NCBI GenBank assembly: GCA_019351955.1
Contig: JABBOE010000022.1
Location: 1 to 37,737, forward strand
Source: Pseudomonadota bacterium
GTDB lineage: Bacteria > Pseudomonadota > Gammaproteobacteria > Burkholderiales > Burkholderiaceae_C
Direction: 5' to 3'
Length of the DNA: 37,737 nucleotides
The notes under the pieces are model-generated. The model ran no database searches, was not told where the DNA came from, and saw nothing but the letters and a program-made list of their open reading frames with translations. How positions within the stretch are numbered: the stretch's first letter is position 1; each line of letters starts with the position of its first letter. The position numbers were made by a program, and so were the translations under genes. Positions 23,537 through 32,239 of the stretch are shown piece by piece.

Positions 23537-23716
23537 ATGTCTGCGGAACGCTTCCACTGGGATAATCCCCTGCGCCTTGATGCGCCCCTTTCCCCGGTCG
23601 GGCGCGCCATCCAGGAATCGGCGGCGTTTGGCGCACGCGAACGCGCACCCCGGGTGCTCAACGCCTTTCGTCACGAGATCACCGATCCCGGCTTGTTGCG
23701 GGACATAGAGCCATGA
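23537..23716 (+). pseudogene. N-terminal fragment of a glutaryl-CoA-dehydrogenase-like gene
   Basis: An open frame of 59 codons (ATG 23537 to TGA 23716) reads MSAERFHWDNPLRLDAPLS and later RAPRVLNAFRHEITDPGLLRD. This matches the N-terminal segment of GcdH-type acyl-CoA dehydrogenases (from memory, FNWDDPLLLDQQLT...LAPRVLEAFRHEKTDP). The remaining 330 or so residues of such a protein are absent. The frame ends with ATGA over the start of the next dehydrogenase gene. It is either the relic of a deleted gcdH-like gene or a short leader peptide that couples translation to the downstream gene. The similarity is by eye. Confidence 0.55.
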
Positions 23717-24915
23717 ACATTGACGTCACCCCTCAATACGCCGCATTTCGCAATGAGGTGCGAGCGTTTGTGTGCCAGTCCCTGCCAGCGGACATTCGGG
23801 ACAAGGTGCTGTACGGCTTGCGTCTGGGCAAGGAGGACTTCGTGCGCTGGCAGCGCATTCTGCACGCCAGGGAATGGGGTGCTCCCAACTGGCCCCAGTC
23901 CTACGGAGGCACGGGCTGGGATGCCGTGCAGCAGGCCATCTTCGATGAAGAGTGCGCACAGGCCGGCGCGCCTCGGCAGCTGCCATTCGGCCTGAAAATG
24001 CTGGGGCCCGTATTGATGCAGTTTGGCACGGAACAGCAACGCCAGGCCCTGTTGCCTGGCATCATCAGCGGCGATGTGTGGTGGTGTCAAGGCTACTCCG
24101 AGCCAGGTGCAGGGTCCGATTTGGCCTCGCTGAAGACCCGTGCCTTGCGCGAGGGGGCGGAATACGTCGTCACGGGCCAGAAGACCTGGACCACGCTTGG
24201 CCAATATGCCGATTGGATTTTTTGCCTCGTGCGGACCGACCCTTTGGTCAAGCCACAGCAGGGCATTTCCTTTGTGCTCATCGACATGCGCTCGCCCGGT
24301 GTGACGGTGCGCCCCATCATCACCCTGGATGGCGAGCATGAGGTCAACGAAGTGTGGTTCGATGCCGTGCGCGTGCCGGTGTCCAATCGGGTGGGCGAGG
24401 AAAACCAGGGCTGGACCATCGCCAAATTCCTGCTTGGCCACGAGCGCAGCAACATCGCCGGGGTCGGGATTGCCAAGCGTGAGCTGGCGCGACTGAAGGA
24501 GCTGAGCGCCAAGCGCGACGCACAAGGCAAGAGCCGACTTGACGACCCGCTATTCGCAGCGCGCGTGGCCCAGGCCGAGATCGACCTGATGGCTTTGGAG
24601 ATGACCCAGCTGCGCATGTTGCAACGCACAGGGCCACCGGGCCCGGAGAGTTCCATGCTCAAGGTGCTTGGCAGCGAATTGCAGCAGCGGCTGGCCGAAC
24701 TCCTGATGCATGTCGCCGGCCACCAGGCGCTGCCCTTCACCCCCGGCGCCCTCCAGGCCGAGGACTGCGCGGCGGGCTGCTGGCCTGACTACGCCAACCT
24801 CGGCACGCAATATGCCAACTGGCGCAAGCTCTCGATCTACGGCGGCAGCAACGAGATCCAAAAAAATATCCTGGCCCGTGCACTCGGACTTGCTGGAGGA
24901 TCCTCCCGAGACTGA
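23713..24915 (+). CDS. Acyl-CoA dehydrogenase, large subunit (PimC-like)
   Basis: A 400-residue flavoprotein. NWPQSYGGTGWDAVQQAIFDEECAQAGAP, WWCQGYSEPGAGSDLASLKTRA, YVVTGQKTWTTLGQYADWIFCLVRTDP, ISFVLIDMRSPGVTVRPI and VGEENQGWTIAKFLLGHERSNIAGVG are characteristic of the large subunit of heteromeric enzymes such as pimeloyl-CoA dehydrogenase. Near the C-terminus the motif is IYGGSNEIQKNI, with Gly where medium-chain enzymes have their catalytic Glu, so the base must be elsewhere or in the partner. The next gene encodes the small-subunit type, and the pair is expected to form an alpha-beta complex. ATG at 23713 overlaps the preceding fragment stop. Confidence 0.9.
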   Translation: MNIDVTPQYAAFRNEVRAFVCQSLPADIRDKVLYGLRLGKEDFVRWQRILHAREWGAPNWPQSYGGTGWDAVQQAIFDEECAQAGAPRQLPFGLKMLGPVLMQFGTEQQRQALLPGIISGDVWWCQGYSEPGAGSDLASLKTRALREGAEYVVTGQKTWTTLGQYADWIFCLVRTDPLVKPQQGISFVLIDMRSPGVTVRPIITLDGEHEVNEVWFDAVRVPVSNRVGEENQGWTIAKFLLGHERSNIAGVGIAKRELARLKELSAKRDAQGKSRLDDPLFAARVAQAEIDLMALEMTQLRMLQRTGPPGPESSMLKVLGSELQQRLAELLMHVAGHQALPFTPGALQAEDCAAGCWPDYANLGTQYANWRKLSIYGGSNEIQKNILARALGLAGGSSRD

Positions 24916-24982
24916 GGCGTCGGCCCGCGCGTGATCGCGTTTGGGATCGCCATGTTTTTATTTCCGACAAAGGACAGCGAAT

Positions 24983-26104
24983 ATGCAGTGGCAAGCCACC
25001 GATGAGCAGCGCCAACTGGCCGACGCCTTGCAGCGATTCATCCAGCGCGACTATCCGTTCGAGCATCGGCGGGCCCTGAGTGCGGGCAGTGGATTCAGCG
25101 CCCAGGCCTGGGGCTTGCTGGCGCAACTCGGCATCACCGCCCTGCTCGTGCCCGAGGCCCATGGGGGTTTGGGCGCGAGCACGCAAGACGGCCTGCACGC
25201 TGTGCAGGTCCTTGCCCCTGCAATGCCGCTGGAGCCGGTTGTTGCCAGTAGCCTGCTTGCCACGCACCTGCTGGCCATGGCGGCCGGCCCCGTGGCGCAT
25301 CATTGGCTGCCGCGCATGGCTGAGGGCAAGGCCATCGCCACGCCAGCGCACTTCGAGGTGGATACAGGCTTTGCCACGGAGCAGCCGCACACCAGGGCTG
25401 ATCGCGCCGGGCCCGGCTATGCGCTTTCCGGAGCCAAGACGCTGGTGCTGCAAGCGCCATTTGCGGATGTGTTGCTCGTGTCGGCGCGCACGCATGACGA
25501 CACCGTGGCGTGGTTTGCCGTGGAGCGGGATCGCCCTGGTGTGAGCCTGCGCGGTTACCCGTTGCTGGACGGCCAGCAGGCCGCTGACGTGCAGTTCGAC
25601 GCCGTGCAGTTGCCTCCCGAGGCGCGCCTGGGTCATGCAGGTCAGGGCGTAGCGCTGCGCGATGGCTTGCGTGACCTCTGGCTGGCAGCGCTGTGCGCAG
25701 AAGCTGTGGGACTGCTGCAGGCCACGCTGGATGCAACCGTCGCTTACCTCAATACCCGGCAGCAATTTGGTCAACCCATCGGGCGGTTCCAGGCCCTGCA
25801 GCAGCGCGCCGTGGACATGTGGATGGAAGTCGAGCAGGCGCGCTCCATGGCCCTGATGGCCGCCGGGTTTGCGGGCCATCAGGATGTCGGGGTTCGTGCG
25901 CAGGTTCTCGCCGCGAGCAAGGCACGGGTGAGCCAGGCATGCCGCTTCGTCTCGCAACAGGCCGTGCAGTTGCATGGTGGCATGGGAATGACCGATGAAA
26001 TGCAAGTCAGTCACTGGTTCAAGCGCCTGACCACAATTGAGCTCTGGCTGGGCGACAGTGACGCCCAACTGCAGCGCTTTGCCCGCGGCGCGCGCGCCGC
26101 CTGA
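24983..26104 (+). CDS. Acyl-CoA dehydrogenase, small subunit (PimD-like)
   Basis: A 373-residue, more divergent acyl-CoA dehydrogenase-fold protein starting MQWQATDEQRQLADALQRFIQRDY. FWHxx-type middle motifs are degenerate; the canonical TEPxAGSD loop is replaced by a segment around VDTGFATEQPHTRA. The C-terminal half is clear: YLNTRQQFGQPIGRFQALQQRAVDMWMEVEQARSM and AVQLHGGMGMTDEMQVSHWFKRLTTIELWLGD. This is the pattern of small subunits of heteromeric dehydrogenases (PimD, steroid and dicarboxylate enzymes). AAAGGACAG precedes the ATG at 24983; an upstream start (24941) adds 14 residues without support. It follows the large-subunit gene by 67 bases. Confidence 0.87.
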   Translation: MQWQATDEQRQLADALQRFIQRDYPFEHRRALSAGSGFSAQAWGLLAQLGITALLVPEAHGGLGASTQDGLHAVQVLAPAMPLEPVVASSLLATHLLAMAAGPVAHHWLPRMAEGKAIATPAHFEVDTGFATEQPHTRADRAGPGYALSGAKTLVLQAPFADVLLVSARTHDDTVAWFAVERDRPGVSLRGYPLLDGQQAADVQFDAVQLPPEARLGHAGQGVALRDGLRDLWLAALCAEAVGLLQATLDATVAYLNTRQQFGQPIGRFQALQQRAVDMWMEVEQARSMALMAAGFAGHQDVGVRAQVLAASKARVSQACRFVSQQAVQLHGGMGMTDEMQVSHWFKRLTTIELWLGDSDAQLQRFARGARAA

Positions 26105-26123
26105 AACCGTTCGGAGAACCATC

Positions 26124-27242
26124 ATGCCTGCACGCAGCGCCCGCGCCGTGGTCTGTCGCGGACTGGATCGCCCATTCGAGGTCGAGACAATCCGCGTCGA
26201 TCCACCGCGCCAAAACGAAGTCACAATCCGCGTTGCCGCGTGCGGCGTGTGCCACAGCGACTTGTCGGCCACCAACGGCACCATTGGGATGGCGCCTCCC
26301 CTGGTGCTCGGGCACGAGGGTGCGGGCGTTGTCGTCGAGGTGGGTGATGGCGTGCGCGAACTGGCCGTTGGCGACCATGTCGTGAGCTCCTTTGTAAGCA
26401 TGTGCGGGCACTGCCGCTACTGCCAGACAGGGCGCCCGCAGCTATGCGACCAGGCTGCGCGGGCTCTGAGCACGCTGCCTGACGGCACGGTGCGCACGTT
26501 TGATGCCTCGGGGCAGCCGCTAAGCGTGTTTTCCGGCTGCGGCGTGATGGCCGAGTACGCCACTTTGCACGTGGACAACGTGGTGAAGATCGACCCTGCG
26601 ATGCCCCTGGAGCCGGCCTGCCTGATCGCCTGCGGGGTGATGACAGGCGTGGGTGCAGCCGTCAATACGGCGCGTGTGCAACCCGGCTCGACCGTGGCCA
26701 TATTCGGCTGCGGTGGCGTGGGGCTGAGCGCGATCCAGGGCTGCGCCATTGCGGGAGCGACAACGATCGTGGCCGTGGATACTCTGGCGCGCAAGCTTGA
26801 CTTTGCCCGCCTGTTCGGCGCCACCCACACGATTGACGCAAGCCGCGAGCCGCAGGTGGTCAAGGCCGTCAAACGTGCAACAGATGGCGGGGTTGATTAC
26901 GCGTTCGAATGCGTCGGCTCGGGCCAACTCGTCGCCCAGGCTTACGGCTGTGTGCGCAAGGGCGGCACGGCCGTGGTGGTCGGAGTCGCCGCGCAAAGCG
27001 ACACCACCTCCGTGCGCACGGCGAGCCTGACCTTTGAGGAGAAAACGTTGACCGGCAGCTATTACGGCTCGGCACGGCCCCGGCAGGATTTTCCGCGCCT
27101 CATTGCGCTGTATCGGCGCGGTGCCCTCAAGATCGATGAACTCATCACACGGCGCTATGGCATTGATGAGGCCGCTCTTGCTTTTGCCGACATGCAGGCC
27201 GGGCATAACGCACGTGGCGTGATTGTCTTCGACGCGTCCTGA
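26124..27242 (+). CDS. Zinc-dependent alcohol dehydrogenase (class III-like medium-chain family)
   Basis: NAD-dependent alcohol/aldehyde oxidoreductase of 372 residues. Catalytic zinc ligands are in CGVCHSD and GHEGAGVV; the structural zinc site CGHCRYCQTGRPQLC has all four Cys; the coenzyme loop is GCGGVGLSAIQG. TLTGSYYGSARPRQDFPRLIALYRRGALKIDELITRRY is typical of the aryl/allyl alcohol and mycothiol/S-(hydroxymethyl) type branch. GGAGAACC precedes ATG 26124, 19 bases after the small-subunit gene. In the pathway it would oxidise an alcohol group of the substrate or of a side product. Confidence 0.92.
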   Translation: MPARSARAVVCRGLDRPFEVETIRVDPPRQNEVTIRVAACGVCHSDLSATNGTIGMAPPLVLGHEGAGVVVEVGDGVRELAVGDHVVSSFVSMCGHCRYCQTGRPQLCDQAARALSTLPDGTVRTFDASGQPLSVFSGCGVMAEYATLHVDNVVKIDPAMPLEPACLIACGVMTGVGAAVNTARVQPGSTVAIFGCGGVGLSAIQGCAIAGATTIVAVDTLARKLDFARLFGATHTIDASREPQVVKAVKRATDGGVDYAFECVGSGQLVAQAYGCVRKGGTAVVVGVAAQSDTTSVRTASLTFEEKTLTGSYYGSARPRQDFPRLIALYRRGALKIDELITRRYGIDEAALAFADMQAGHNARGVIVFDAS

Positions 27243-27276
27243 GCCGCGCGCCTTCGCTCCACCTTCGGAACTTCCC

Positions 27277-28140
27277 ATGCAAAATTTCGACAACAGAACT
27301 GCCGTGATCACGGGCGCCGCAAGTGGCATCGGTCTCGCTCTGGCGAAACAGGCCGCCAGCCGAGGCATGAACCTGGTTCTAGCCGACCTTGACGCGGACA
27401 GACTGCAGCAGTCTGCCGTTTCCCTGAACCTGCCGGATGCGCGTGTTCTGCTGCAGGTCACAGATGTCAGCCGCGAGGCTGACATCGCCGCACTCGCCTC
27501 AGCCAGCTTTGCCCGCTTTGGTGCCGTGCACCTGCTGTGCAACAACGCGGGGGTGGGCTACAGCCGCCTCGTCACTGAACACAGCACGGCGGATTGGGAT
27601 TGGGTGCTCGGCGTGAACCTGATGAGCGTGGTGCATGCAATCCGGCATTTCGTGCCGCGCATGCAGCAGCAGGACCAAGACAGCCATGTGGTCAATACGG
27701 CCTCCGCTGCGGGCTTGATATCCAGTCCCGGCATGGCTGCCTACAACGTCAGCAAGCACGGGGTCGTGACCCTATCCGAGACCCTGTACGCGGAGCTTGC
27801 CGAGCAGCAGTCGCGTGTGAAAGTTTCGGTTCTTTGCCCCGCCTGGGTGCCCACAGGGATCCACCAAAGCGCTCGCCACCGACCTCCGCGCTACGGTGTC
27901 GAGGCCGAAATCTCGCCGCAATCGTCCGCTTATGCCGCGCGCATGGCGCAGGCCGTGCAATCCGGGCGACTGACGGCGGACGACATCGCGCGCATGACCT
28001 TTGCTGCCGTCGAACAGGGGACGTTCTATATCGTTCCGCATCGCAAGATCTTGCAGGCTGTGGAGTTGCGCTGTCAGGATATCGTGCAGAGGCGCAATCC
28101 CACGCCTCTGGCGCCGCCGACCTTGGAGGGGTCGCGATGA
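27277..28140 (+). CDS. Short-chain dehydrogenase/reductase (SDR)
   Basis: A 287-residue classical SDR: TGAASGIGLALA (coenzyme), DVSREADI, LLCNNAGVG, catalytic Ser in VNTASAAGL, YNVSKHG (Tyr, Lys), and VSVLCPAWVPTGI. Its C-terminal region resembles the group often annotated as SDR family oxidoreductases next to quinone-oxidoreductase genes in acyl-CoA pathways. ATG 27277 fits the coenzyme motif; an earlier in-frame start (27223) overlaps the preceding gene. It ends ATGA over the next start, indicating coupling. It is not similar enough to the SDR at 14655 to be a recent duplicate. Confidence 0.9.
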   Translation: MQNFDNRTAVITGAASGIGLALAKQAASRGMNLVLADLDADRLQQSAVSLNLPDARVLLQVTDVSREADIAALASASFARFGAVHLLCNNAGVGYSRLVTEHSTADWDWVLGVNLMSVVHAIRHFVPRMQQQDQDSHVVNTASAAGLISSPGMAAYNVSKHGVVTLSETLYAELAEQQSRVKVSVLCPAWVPTGIHQSARHRPPRYGVEAEISPQSSAYAARMAQAVQSGRLTADDIARMTFAAVEQGTFYIVPHRKILQAVELRCQDIVQRRNPTPLAPPTLEGSR

Positions 28141-29120
28141 AGGCACTGATGTGCAAGGCCTATGGGCCCATTGCGGATTTGCGTGTCGAGAGCGTTCCCG
28201 ACCCGGTTGCCGGTGCGGGACAGGTCGTGGTGAACGTGAAGGCTTGTGCGCTGAATTTCCCCGATGCGCTCATCGTTCAGGGGCTCTACCAGGTGAAGCC
28301 GCCCCTGCCCTTTTCGCCGGGGGCCGAGTTCGCGGGCACCATCACGCAAGTCGGTGAAGGCGTGGCGGGCTACGCGGCAGGCGACGCCGTGATCGCGTTC
28401 GCAGGGCACGGCGGGTTGGCTGAGCGCTGTGTGGTCGATGCCCGGCGCATCATGCCCTTGCCCAAGGGCATGGATTTCGAGCAGGGCGCTGCCTTCATGC
28501 TGACGTATGGCACGGCCATCCACGCACTGAAGGACGTGGCGCAAGTGCAAAGCGGAGAGAGCGTTGCGGTGCTGGGAGCTGCGGGTGGCGTTGGCCTGGC
28601 CGCAGTCGACGTGGCCAAGGCGATGGGTGCAAGGGTCATCGCGGCCGCCTCGGACGACACCAAGCTCGGCCTTGCCCGTGAGCACGGCGCCGATGTGCTT
28701 GTCAATTACGCCAGCGAGGACTTGCGCAAACGGCTACTGGAATTCACCGACGGGCGCGGTGCAGACGTGGTGCTCGACCCTGTGGGCGGCACCTACTCGG
28801 AGGCCGCGTTACGCGCCACCGCGTGGCGTGGGCGCTTCCTTGTTGTGGGTTTCGCCAGTGGCGACATTCCGCGCATTCCCCTCAACCTGGCATTGCTCAG
28901 TGAGCGCCAGATCCTGGGGGTGTACTGGGGTGAGGCGATTCAGCGCAGCCCAGCCCAGCATGCTGCCAATGTGGGCCAACTTCTGGACTGGTTCCGCGCT
29001 GCCCGCGTGCGTCCGGCCATTACCGAACGTGTTGCCTTGGATCAGGCCGTGCAGGCCATCACAAAGCTCAGTCGGCGCGAGGCGATGGGCAAAATCGTGG
29101 TCGTCGTGAGCGCCGCCTGA
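28137..29120 (+). CDS. NADPH:quinone oxidoreductase family protein (zinc-free medium-chain reductase)
   Basis: A 327-residue protein starting MKALMCKAYGPIADLRVESVPDP. It has the family motifs ALNFPDALIVQGLYQVKPPLPFSPGAEFAGTI, LTYGTAIHALKDVAQVQSGESVAVLGAAGGVGLAAVDVAKAMG (coenzyme loop) and VLDPVGGTYSEAALR. Relatives reduce quinones or alpha,beta-unsaturated carbonyls with NADPH. GGAGGGGTCGCG gives a strong ribosome site for ATG 28137. It is the last gene of the plus-strand operon, ending 9 bases from the convergent ldcA. Confidence 0.9.
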   Translation: MKALMCKAYGPIADLRVESVPDPVAGAGQVVVNVKACALNFPDALIVQGLYQVKPPLPFSPGAEFAGTITQVGEGVAGYAAGDAVIAFAGHGGLAERCVVDARRIMPLPKGMDFEQGAAFMLTYGTAIHALKDVAQVQSGESVAVLGAAGGVGLAAVDVAKAMGARVIAAASDDTKLGLAREHGADVLVNYASEDLRKRLLEFTDGRGADVVLDPVGGTYSEAALRATAWRGRFLVVGFASGDIPRIPLNLALLSERQILGVYWGEAIQRSPAQHAANVGQLLDWFRAARVRPAITERVALDQAVQAITKLSRREAMGKIVVVVSAA

Positions 29121-29129
29121 ATCTCTGGC

Positions 29130-30080
29130 TTAGTCATGCCCGTGCGGGAACACCAGATAGGCCTCGGTGCCGTCGCGCACCAGACGGCACCGAGCCCCGT
29201 GCGGCAAGGTGAGTTTCGTTCGGACGTGCCCAAAGGGCAACCCGGTGACCACGGGCACGCCCGACGCCTTGAGCTGCGAGCGCAGCCAAGCCACGGCGGT
29301 TGCGAGATCAAAACCGGAGTCATGGGCGCTCAGCCTGTAGTCCGTGAACGCTCCGAGTACGATGGCCTTCTGGCGTTGCAATACGCCCGCTAGGAGGAGC
29401 TGGGCGAACATGCGTTCGACGCGATATGGCTGCTCGGCCACGTCCTCCAAAAACAACACGCCACGCGCCTTGGGCAGGTAGGGCGTACCGATGAGGCTGG
29501 TGACCAGGCTGAGGTTGCCACCCCACAACACGCCTGCGCGATCAAGCCCGCGCGGTGCGTCGTCGCTGGCAAAGCCGATGGCCTCCTGACTGCCGTCCAA
29601 CGCGTCGAGAAAGCTATCCACCGTGATGTCATCGAGCTTTTCGGCACCAAAGTCATGAGCGGCCATGGGTCCGCTGTAGGTCACAGCTCCTGTCTGCGCC
29701 AGCACGGCAAGCTGAAGGGCAGTGAAGTCGCTATGGCCCACCCAGAACTGTCGCCGCTCGTTGATGCCGTCGCGCAGCAACGCATAGTCGAGCTTGTGAA
29801 GAATGCGCGACAGACCATAGCCACCTCGGGTCGCCATCACAACACGCGCCGTGCCGCGCGCTGCCCGGTGCAGGGCTTGCACGCGCTGGGTGTCGGTGCC
29901 GGAAAAGCGTTGCACGCGGCTCAGCGCATGGGAGTCGAGCTGGATGCGAAAGCCAAGCTCCTGGAGACGCTCCTGCGCACGATGAACGCGATCCGGCTCG
30001 GGTACGGCACCTGAGGGCGAGATCAGGCGCAGCAGGCCACGAGAGCCGGCTTTGATCGGAGGCGAAGAAAGGTCTGTCAT
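29130..30080 (-). CDS. ldcA: LD-carboxypeptidase (muramoyltetrapeptide carboxypeptidase)
   Basis: Cytoplasmic serine peptidase of family S66 that removes the terminal D-alanine from recycled murein tetrapeptides. The 316-residue protein shows ATRGGYGLSRIL, the nucleophile region WVGHSDFTALQL (Ser), the Glu in VLFLEDVAEQPYRVERM and the His in TGLPFGHVRTK, i.e. the complete Ser-Glu-His set. Length is normal. It is the distal gene after tadA (81-base gap), a neighbourhood common in Burkholderiales. It has no link with the catabolic block. Confidence 0.92.
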   Translation of the reverse strand: MTDLSSPPIKAGSRGLLRLISPSGAVPEPDRVHRAQERLQELGFRIQLDSHALSRVQRFSGTDTQRVQALHRAARGTARVVMATRGGYGLSRILHKLDYALLRDGINERRQFWVGHSDFTALQLAVLAQTGAVTYSGPMAAHDFGAEKLDDITVDSFLDALDGSQEAIGFASDDAPRGLDRAGVLWGGNLSLVTSLIGTPYLPKARGVLFLEDVAEQPYRVERMFAQLLLAGVLQRQKAIVLGAFTDYRLSAHDSGFDLATAVAWLRSQLKASGVPVVTGLPFGHVRTKLTLPHGARCRLVRDGTEAYLVFPHGHD

Positions 30081-30161
30081 GGGTCGTTGGGCGTGAAGGT
30101 CAGGCGAAGCGGTGAATTGGATGACTGCAGGATGCCGCGGGCGTCTTGACGATGCGCGCGC

Positions 30162-30978
<817 letters not shown>

Positions 30979-31129
30979 GGGCGTCGGGTTGAGCAGCAAA
31001 GGCACAAAGCATACCTTTGCGGGAACTTGCCCCGACAGATCGAGGCTCATCGCGGTGCGAGCATCAAATGTTTGAGAGCGGTTCGCACCCCGAGGCGCGG
31101 CGTCCAGCGTCTGACCCGGATCGCCGATC

Positions 31130-31207
31130 TACGACGAGTACCGTTTGCACGACACCACGGGCACCAAGGTCTTGCATTGCGCGCTGGCGCATTTGGGTTT
31201 CGAATAG
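31130..31207 (+). other. Possible orphan C-terminal coding fragment
   Basis: Between the small membrane protein and the hemerythrin genes, a 25-codon open segment reads YDEYRLHDTTGTKVLHCALAHLGFE before TAG. It has no start codon and an in-frame stop just upstream. It looks protein-like and may be the remnant of a lost gene; I cannot assign it, and it could be chance. Confidence 0.2.
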
Positions 31208-31253
31208 GAGGAGCGCTCGGGCAGCCCAAGCGTAACCTCACCCAGGTGACCCC

Positions 31254-31733
31254 ATGACAATTGGTTTTCCCGGCCACTCGGCGCCCGCCGCGGGATTTGA
31301 AGTGCCTCTGGAAATGCTCGCCGCCTGTCATTCTCGCGCTGAGCACCAATGTTCGACGCTGCGCCGGCTTGTGGAGCATCTTGTGCGAAACGCAGCCGAT
31401 GCGGATGCGCGAATGGCAGCCGTCAATGTCATGCGCTATTTCGACACGTCAGCGAATGACCACCCTGCCGATGAGGAACAAGACCCGTTTCCCGCGCTGC
31501 TCGCGTCCGCAGTCGGTTCCGAGGCGATGGCGTTGAGCGATTTGACAGGTGCGCTGGCAGCCTTCATCCAGCCTTACGAGCGGCACATCGCGCGCGAGGA
31601 AAGCGAATTGCTGCCGGTCGCGAAGCGCATATTGAGTGAGCTGGAACTCGATCGCGTCGGGCGCTCGATGCGAGAGCGACACTGGATGCACGTGATCGAT
31701 GGCCTTGATCAACAGGCGAGTCGCGTCGGATGA
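31254..31733 (+). CDS. Hemerythrin HHE-domain protein (first of a pair)
   Basis: Predicted non-haem di-iron four-helix protein of 159 residues. The His/Glu ligands expected for the fold are in MLAACHSRAEHQCSTL (helix 1), FDTSANDHPADEEQDPFPALL (helix 2) and YERHIAREESELLPVAKRIL (helix 3). Family members bind oxygen or nitric oxide or help repair iron centres; the exact role here is not known. It overlaps the next gene by the ATGA motif, so the two are translationally coupled. Confidence 0.82.
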   Translation: MTIGFPGHSAPAAGFEVPLEMLAACHSRAEHQCSTLRRLVEHLVRNAADADARMAAVNVMRYFDTSANDHPADEEQDPFPALLASAVGSEAMALSDLTGALAAFIQPYERHIAREESELLPVAKRILSELELDRVGRSMRERHWMHVIDGLDQQASRVG

Positions 31734-32128
31734 AGACGAACCGGAACCTCGAAGGCCAGCACACGGAGATGTTGGATGTGCTGCAGCAGGAGCGACTCGC
31801 ATTACTCGCCGGTGACATTGGGGCTGCGCGCCAGTTGCTTGATCGCTTGAATATGCTGCAGCAGGATCACATCGCGCATGAGGAAGCCGAGCTGATTCCG
31901 CGCCTTCCCCCGCTCGCGCGTTGGCCCGCCAAGGTGTATCTCGCCGAACACAGCAAACTCGGCGCCATGCTTGCCGAGCTGCGCACAGCGTTGGCGCCCC
32001 TTCCCGCTCAGGTCTCCGATGCGAGCACGCGCTTAACGCTCATTGATGCGCACATGCCTTTCAAGCACGTGCTCGAGCATCATTTCGAGCGGGAAGAAAA
32101 AGGATTGTTCATCGAAGTCCACGGCTGA
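31730..32128 (+). CDS. Hemerythrin HHE-domain protein (second of a pair)
   Basis: A 132-residue HHE protein: EGQHTEMLDVLQQE, LQQDHIAHEEAELIPRL, YLAEHSKLGAMLAEL and HMPFKHVLEHHFEREEKGLFIEV supply His and Glu ligands on four helices. The spacing is close to classical hemerythrin, closer than in the first protein. The coupled start (ATGA with the preceding stop) suggests that the two products act together, perhaps as a heteromer. No redox partner gene is adjacent; a nitroreductase is encoded on the opposite strand 111 bases downstream. Confidence 0.82.
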   Translation: MKTNRNLEGQHTEMLDVLQQERLALLAGDIGAARQLLDRLNMLQQDHIAHEEAELIPRLPPLARWPAKVYLAEHSKLGAMLAELRTALAPLPAQVSDASTRLTLIDAHMPFKHVLEHHFEREEKGLFIEVHG

Positions 32129-32239
32129 TCGGCACGCTTTTCCCATTGTGCCGAGGCAAACGTTGCCGATCGGAGTATGAATGCGCTTCTGCCCGCGCGC
32201 CCTGCCCCTGCGTGGTGGCCAAAAGGCGGGCCGCTCGAC

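Noticed and set aside
32130-32153. Hairpin CGGCAC/GTGCCG after the second hemerythrin gene as a terminator
   Set aside because: The stem is only 6 bp with a 12-base loop and no U-tract follows, so support is too weak to list.
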